The notes below the pieces were generated by a model that saw nothing but the letters and a program-made list of their open reading frames with translations, did no database searches and was not told the origin of the DNA. Positions 61,329 through 64,000 of a DNA stretch of 64,000 nucleotides are shown piece by piece. A program made the translations under genes and the position numbers. Positions within the stretch are counted from its first letter, which is position 1; each line of letters begins with the position of its first letter. The stretch is taken from contig CM055274.1 of NCBI GenBank assembly GCA_029237695.1, positions 68,376,828 to 68,440,827 of the forward strand. The letters are read 5' to 3'. Source of the DNA: Conchocele bisecta (taxonomy: Eukaryota; Mollusca; Bivalvia; Lucinida; Thyasiridae).

Positions 61329-61870
61329 GTATCTCTGCAGTCCTAAGTCACATTGACTTGAAACATCATATGCTTATTAGTCATGATCCATATATTCATG
61401 CTGTATCCCACTCATGCGGCCCCTGTGCCCAAGGTCAAGGTCAAATGACTTAGAAGTTTGCGTTCCGAAATCTGCGTTAAATGTTTTAAATACCTTATAT
61501 CTCTGCAGTCCTAAGTCACATTGACTTGAAACTTCATATACTTATTAGTCATCATCCATATATTCATGCTGTATCCCACTCATGCGGCCCCTGTTCCCAA
61601 GGTCAAGGTCAAATGACTTAAAAATTTGCGTTCCGAAATCTGCGTTAAATGTTTTAAATACCTTATATCTCTGCAGTCCTAAGTCACATTGACTTGAAAC
61701 TTCATATGCTTATTAGTCATCATCCATATATTCATTCTGTGTCCCACTCATGCGGCCCCTGTGCCCCTATGTCAAGGTCAAATGACTTGGAAGTTTGCGT
61801 TAAAGTTTCTGTCAAAATTTGCGTTAAAGTTTTCACATACCTACTATCTCTGTAACCCGTAAGTCAGATT
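61329..61870 (+). repeat. 168-bp tandem repeat, three copies plus a degenerate one
   Basis: Units start ATCTCTGCAGTCCTAAGTCA at 61331, 61499 and 61667, exactly 168 bp apart, and a diverged unit starts near 61846. Each has CATATATTCATGCTGTATCC, CATGCGGCCCCTGTGCCC, AAGGTCAAGGTCAAATGACT and TTTGCGTTCCGAAATCTGCG. Related in layout to the 171-bp repeat and the array spacers. Confidence 0.9.
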
Positions 61871-61939
61871 TGCTTGAAACTGTGTATGCTTATTGGGCAT
61901 CAAACTTCAAATAAATACACTCTGAGACCATGAAATGCC

Positions 61940-63330
61940 TCGGCGGGCTCGACATGTGGGCCGCGGCCATCTGGTGTTAAAATGATGGTCATCGCGAAAT
62001 CCAAGATGGCCACTGTTGAAAAGTAGGTCAAATTCTCAAAAAATCTTCTTCTCACGAACTGCCAGGCCGATTTCGACGAAGCTTGATATGAATGATCGAT
62101 AGTTAACGATGTTTCAGATTCCTTCAAATGGTGGCCCCCGGGTCAAAAATGGGTGGGGCAGGAGGGGTCAAGTAGAGGTCAAATTTCACATTTGACCGAA
62201 TATGGTCATGTCAGATATCAAATCGAAGGTATGGACGAAACGTTTCAATCACTTAGGAGCATGTTTTGTCGAAATCAGATTATTACATCATCCAAGATGG
62301 CCGCCGAAAGTTCAAAAGGTCGTTCTTTTATTAGAGATTTCAAACGTATTCTTCATACAAACCGCTTGGCCATTGGTAGCAAACTTCGCAGTTATGGTCC
62401 ATTGGTAAGTTTTGTTAAAATGGCGGTCATCGTTAATCCAAGATGGCGGCCGTCTAAAAATAGCACAAAATTTAAAAAAAATCTTCTTCTCACGCCACCA
62501 GACCGATTTCTACAAAACTGGGCAGAAATGATCGATGTACAATGCTTTTTCAAATTTGTTAAAATGGTGACCCCTGGGTCAAAAATGGGGTCAAATTTCA
62601 TTTTTGATGGAATATGGTCTTATAATATATCAAATCAAAGGTATTGATGAGGCGATCGCTGTGGTGCTGTTTTCATCGAATCGGATGATTACATCATCCA
62701 AGATGGCCACCGAAAGGTCAAAAGATCGTTCTTTTATTAGAGATTTCAGATGTCTTCTTCATACAAACCGCTTGGCCATTGGTGGCCAAACTTCGCTGTT
62801 ATGGTTCATTGGTAAAGCCTTTTCAGTTTTGTTAAAATGGCGGTCGTCGTTAATCCAAGATGGCCGACATCTAAAAATAGCATAAATTCTTAAAAAATCT
62901 TCTCACGAACCACCAGACCGATTTCGACGAAACTTGACAGGAATGATCGATGTACAATGCTTTTTCAAAGCTGTTAAAATGGTGATCTCTGGGTAAAAAA
63001 TGGGCATGGCCCGGGGGGTCAAATAGGGGTCAACTTTTTTACGGAATATGGTTATATAATACATAAAATCTAAGGATTGCAATAAAAAGTAGGCTGGAAG
63101 CATCCTGTTGTGGTCTCCAAACCTCTCAAAGTTGTGTAAGATATATTTGTACATATCGCGAGACAACTCCTACCCTGGTGACTTCTCAAGTTTGTCGCAT
63201 AGACATTTTGTGCCTGTCATGGGCTTATTTTGATGTATATGTAGTGACAACTTTACATACCAGTATTTGCTTGATTTTTGTGACATTTCACAGGTGAGCG
63301 ATATAGGGCCATCATGGCCTTCTTGTTTGT
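61940..63330 (+). mobile_element. AAGATGGCCGCC dispersed element, copy 4
   Basis: Opens near CGGCGGGCTCGAC, has four internal units (CCAAGATGGCC at about 62008, 62295, 62438 and 62696, and more), and ends AGGTGAGCGATATAGGGCCA followed by TCATGGCCTTCTTGTTT, the same right end as at 60155. The unit at 62438 reads AAGATGGCGGCC instead of AAGATGGCCGCC. Confidence 0.75.
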
Positions 63331-63379
63331 TTCACCCATGATAGTGGTAAGTGAGGCATAGCAATCACAATTGCCGGCG

Positions 63380-63492
63380 CCGTTGGCGGCGTCGGCGGCA
63401 TCGGCGGCATCGGCGGCATCGGCGGCATCGGCGGCATCGGCGGAATCGGCGGCATCGGCGGCATCGGCGGCATCGGCGGCATCGGCGGCGTC
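63380..63492 (+). repeat. 9-bp GGCGGCATC minisatellite
   Basis: About twelve copies of GGCGGCATC with single variants (GTC, GAATC). It is open on both strands because 9 is a multiple of 3, giving Arg-His-Arg or Met-Pro-Pro periodic frames that I do not regard as genes. Confidence 0.9.
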
Positions 63493-63495
63493 AAC

Positions 63496-64000
63496 AATTT
63501 ATTGATCTGTTAGCAGGATCATTACCAAACTTCATCAATAGCTTCCTCACATTGATAGCTATCCATCCAGTGTCATTCAGGTGACTTTGACCTTCACCTT
63601 GGTGACCTTAACCTTTGTGTCAATAATGTTTCATGTACGCCAAAATGTTGAGTACCTCCTGATCTGTTAGTTGAACATTACCAAACTTTATTAATAGCTT
63701 TGTCACATCGAGGCTATCCATCCGGTGTCATTTGAGTGACCTTGACCTTCACCTTGGTGACCTTGACCTTCATGTCAATCATTTTGGACATATGTCCAAA
63801 TGTTGAATATCTCCTGATCCGTTGGTCAGATCATTACCAAACTACATAAATAGCCTCCTGCACAATTATAGCTATCAATCCAGTGTCATTCGGGTGACCT
63901 TGACTTTCACCTTGGCCTTGACCATCGTGACAATAATTGTGGATTTATGTCCAAATTTCATATATCTCCTAATAATTTTTTTATCTTTTCAAAACTTCAT
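63496..64000 (+). repeat. tandem repeat of about 157 bp, at least three copies, running off the window
   Basis: Units contain CTGATCYGTTRG, ATCATTACCAAACTTCATMA, ATAGCTATCCATCCAGTGTC, ATTCRGGTGACCTTGACCTT and CACCTTGGTGACCTTGACC, and start near 63503, 63660 and 63818. The unit is probably a tandem-core element whose start is the GGCGGCATC minisatellite. Confidence 0.85.

Noticed and set aside
63312..63584. Met-Pro-Pro and Arg-His-Arg repeat proteins
   Set aside because: The 9-bp minisatellite is open on both strands by length alone, with no start context or flanking domain.
51054..64000. Downstream TRPC exons (selectivity filter, S6, TRP box)
   Set aside because: No frame here resembles the expected pore or S6 motifs. 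The region is all repeats.
1..64000. tRNA, rRNA or other structured RNA genes
   Set aside because: I saw no tRNA A/B-box pair with a cloverleaf and no rRNA-like sequence by eye. A covariance-model search could find something I missed.

Overview
This window looks like nuclear DNA from a lophotrochozoan animal, most likely a bivalve mollusc. It is intron-rich and gene-poor. It carries long (GTCC)n tracts, elements with the AAGATGGCCGCC motif, and tandem repeats of about 160-170 bp containing AAGGTCAAGGTCA, all in the style of bivalve Pearl/Helentron-associated repeats. I cannot name the species from sequence alone.

The only intact host gene I can support is on the + strand: three consecutive internal exons of a TRPC-type (Drosophila Trp-like) cation channel. 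Exon A (40951-41091), exon B (43179-43318) and exon C (50653-51053) join in compatible phases. They encode the end of S1, then S2, S3, S4, the S4-S5 linker, S5 and the start of the pore turret. Earlier exons (ankyrin repeats) and later exons (pore, S6, TRP box) are not in the window.

The intron upstream of exon A holds a minisatellite of about 33 kb (7768-40950) with a 76-bp unit. Each unit is a copy of exon A's own 3' splice site: 33 nt of intron end plus the first 43 nt of the exon. Eight spacers of about 330-400 bp divide it into higher-order blocks. The intron before exon C holds a second array (44373-50027, unit about 43 bp) built on that intron's own acceptor. A 608-bp inverted-repeat element has since been inserted 17 bp from exon C. 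Both arrays are stop-poor, which produces long spurious reading frames.

Left flank (1-7767): mostly non-coding, with MITE-like fragments, a dispersed repeat shared with 60 kb, a 39-nt poly(T), a decayed minus-strand copy of a multi-copy transposon-like gene (2780-5935), and a C/G-rich tandem repeat at 6.2-6.7 kb. Right flank (51-64 kb): wholly repetitive. It includes a series of hairpin modules alternating with (GTCC)n tracts (53.1-56.0 kb), several 155-171-bp tandem repeats, four copies of the AAGATGGCCGCC element, and a 9-bp GGCGGCATC minisatellite.

Sequence quality is uneven. Parts of the 76-bp array (most of 15.5-31.6 kb and scattered patches) are full of single-base indels, as in unpolished long-read assembly, while other stretches are clean.
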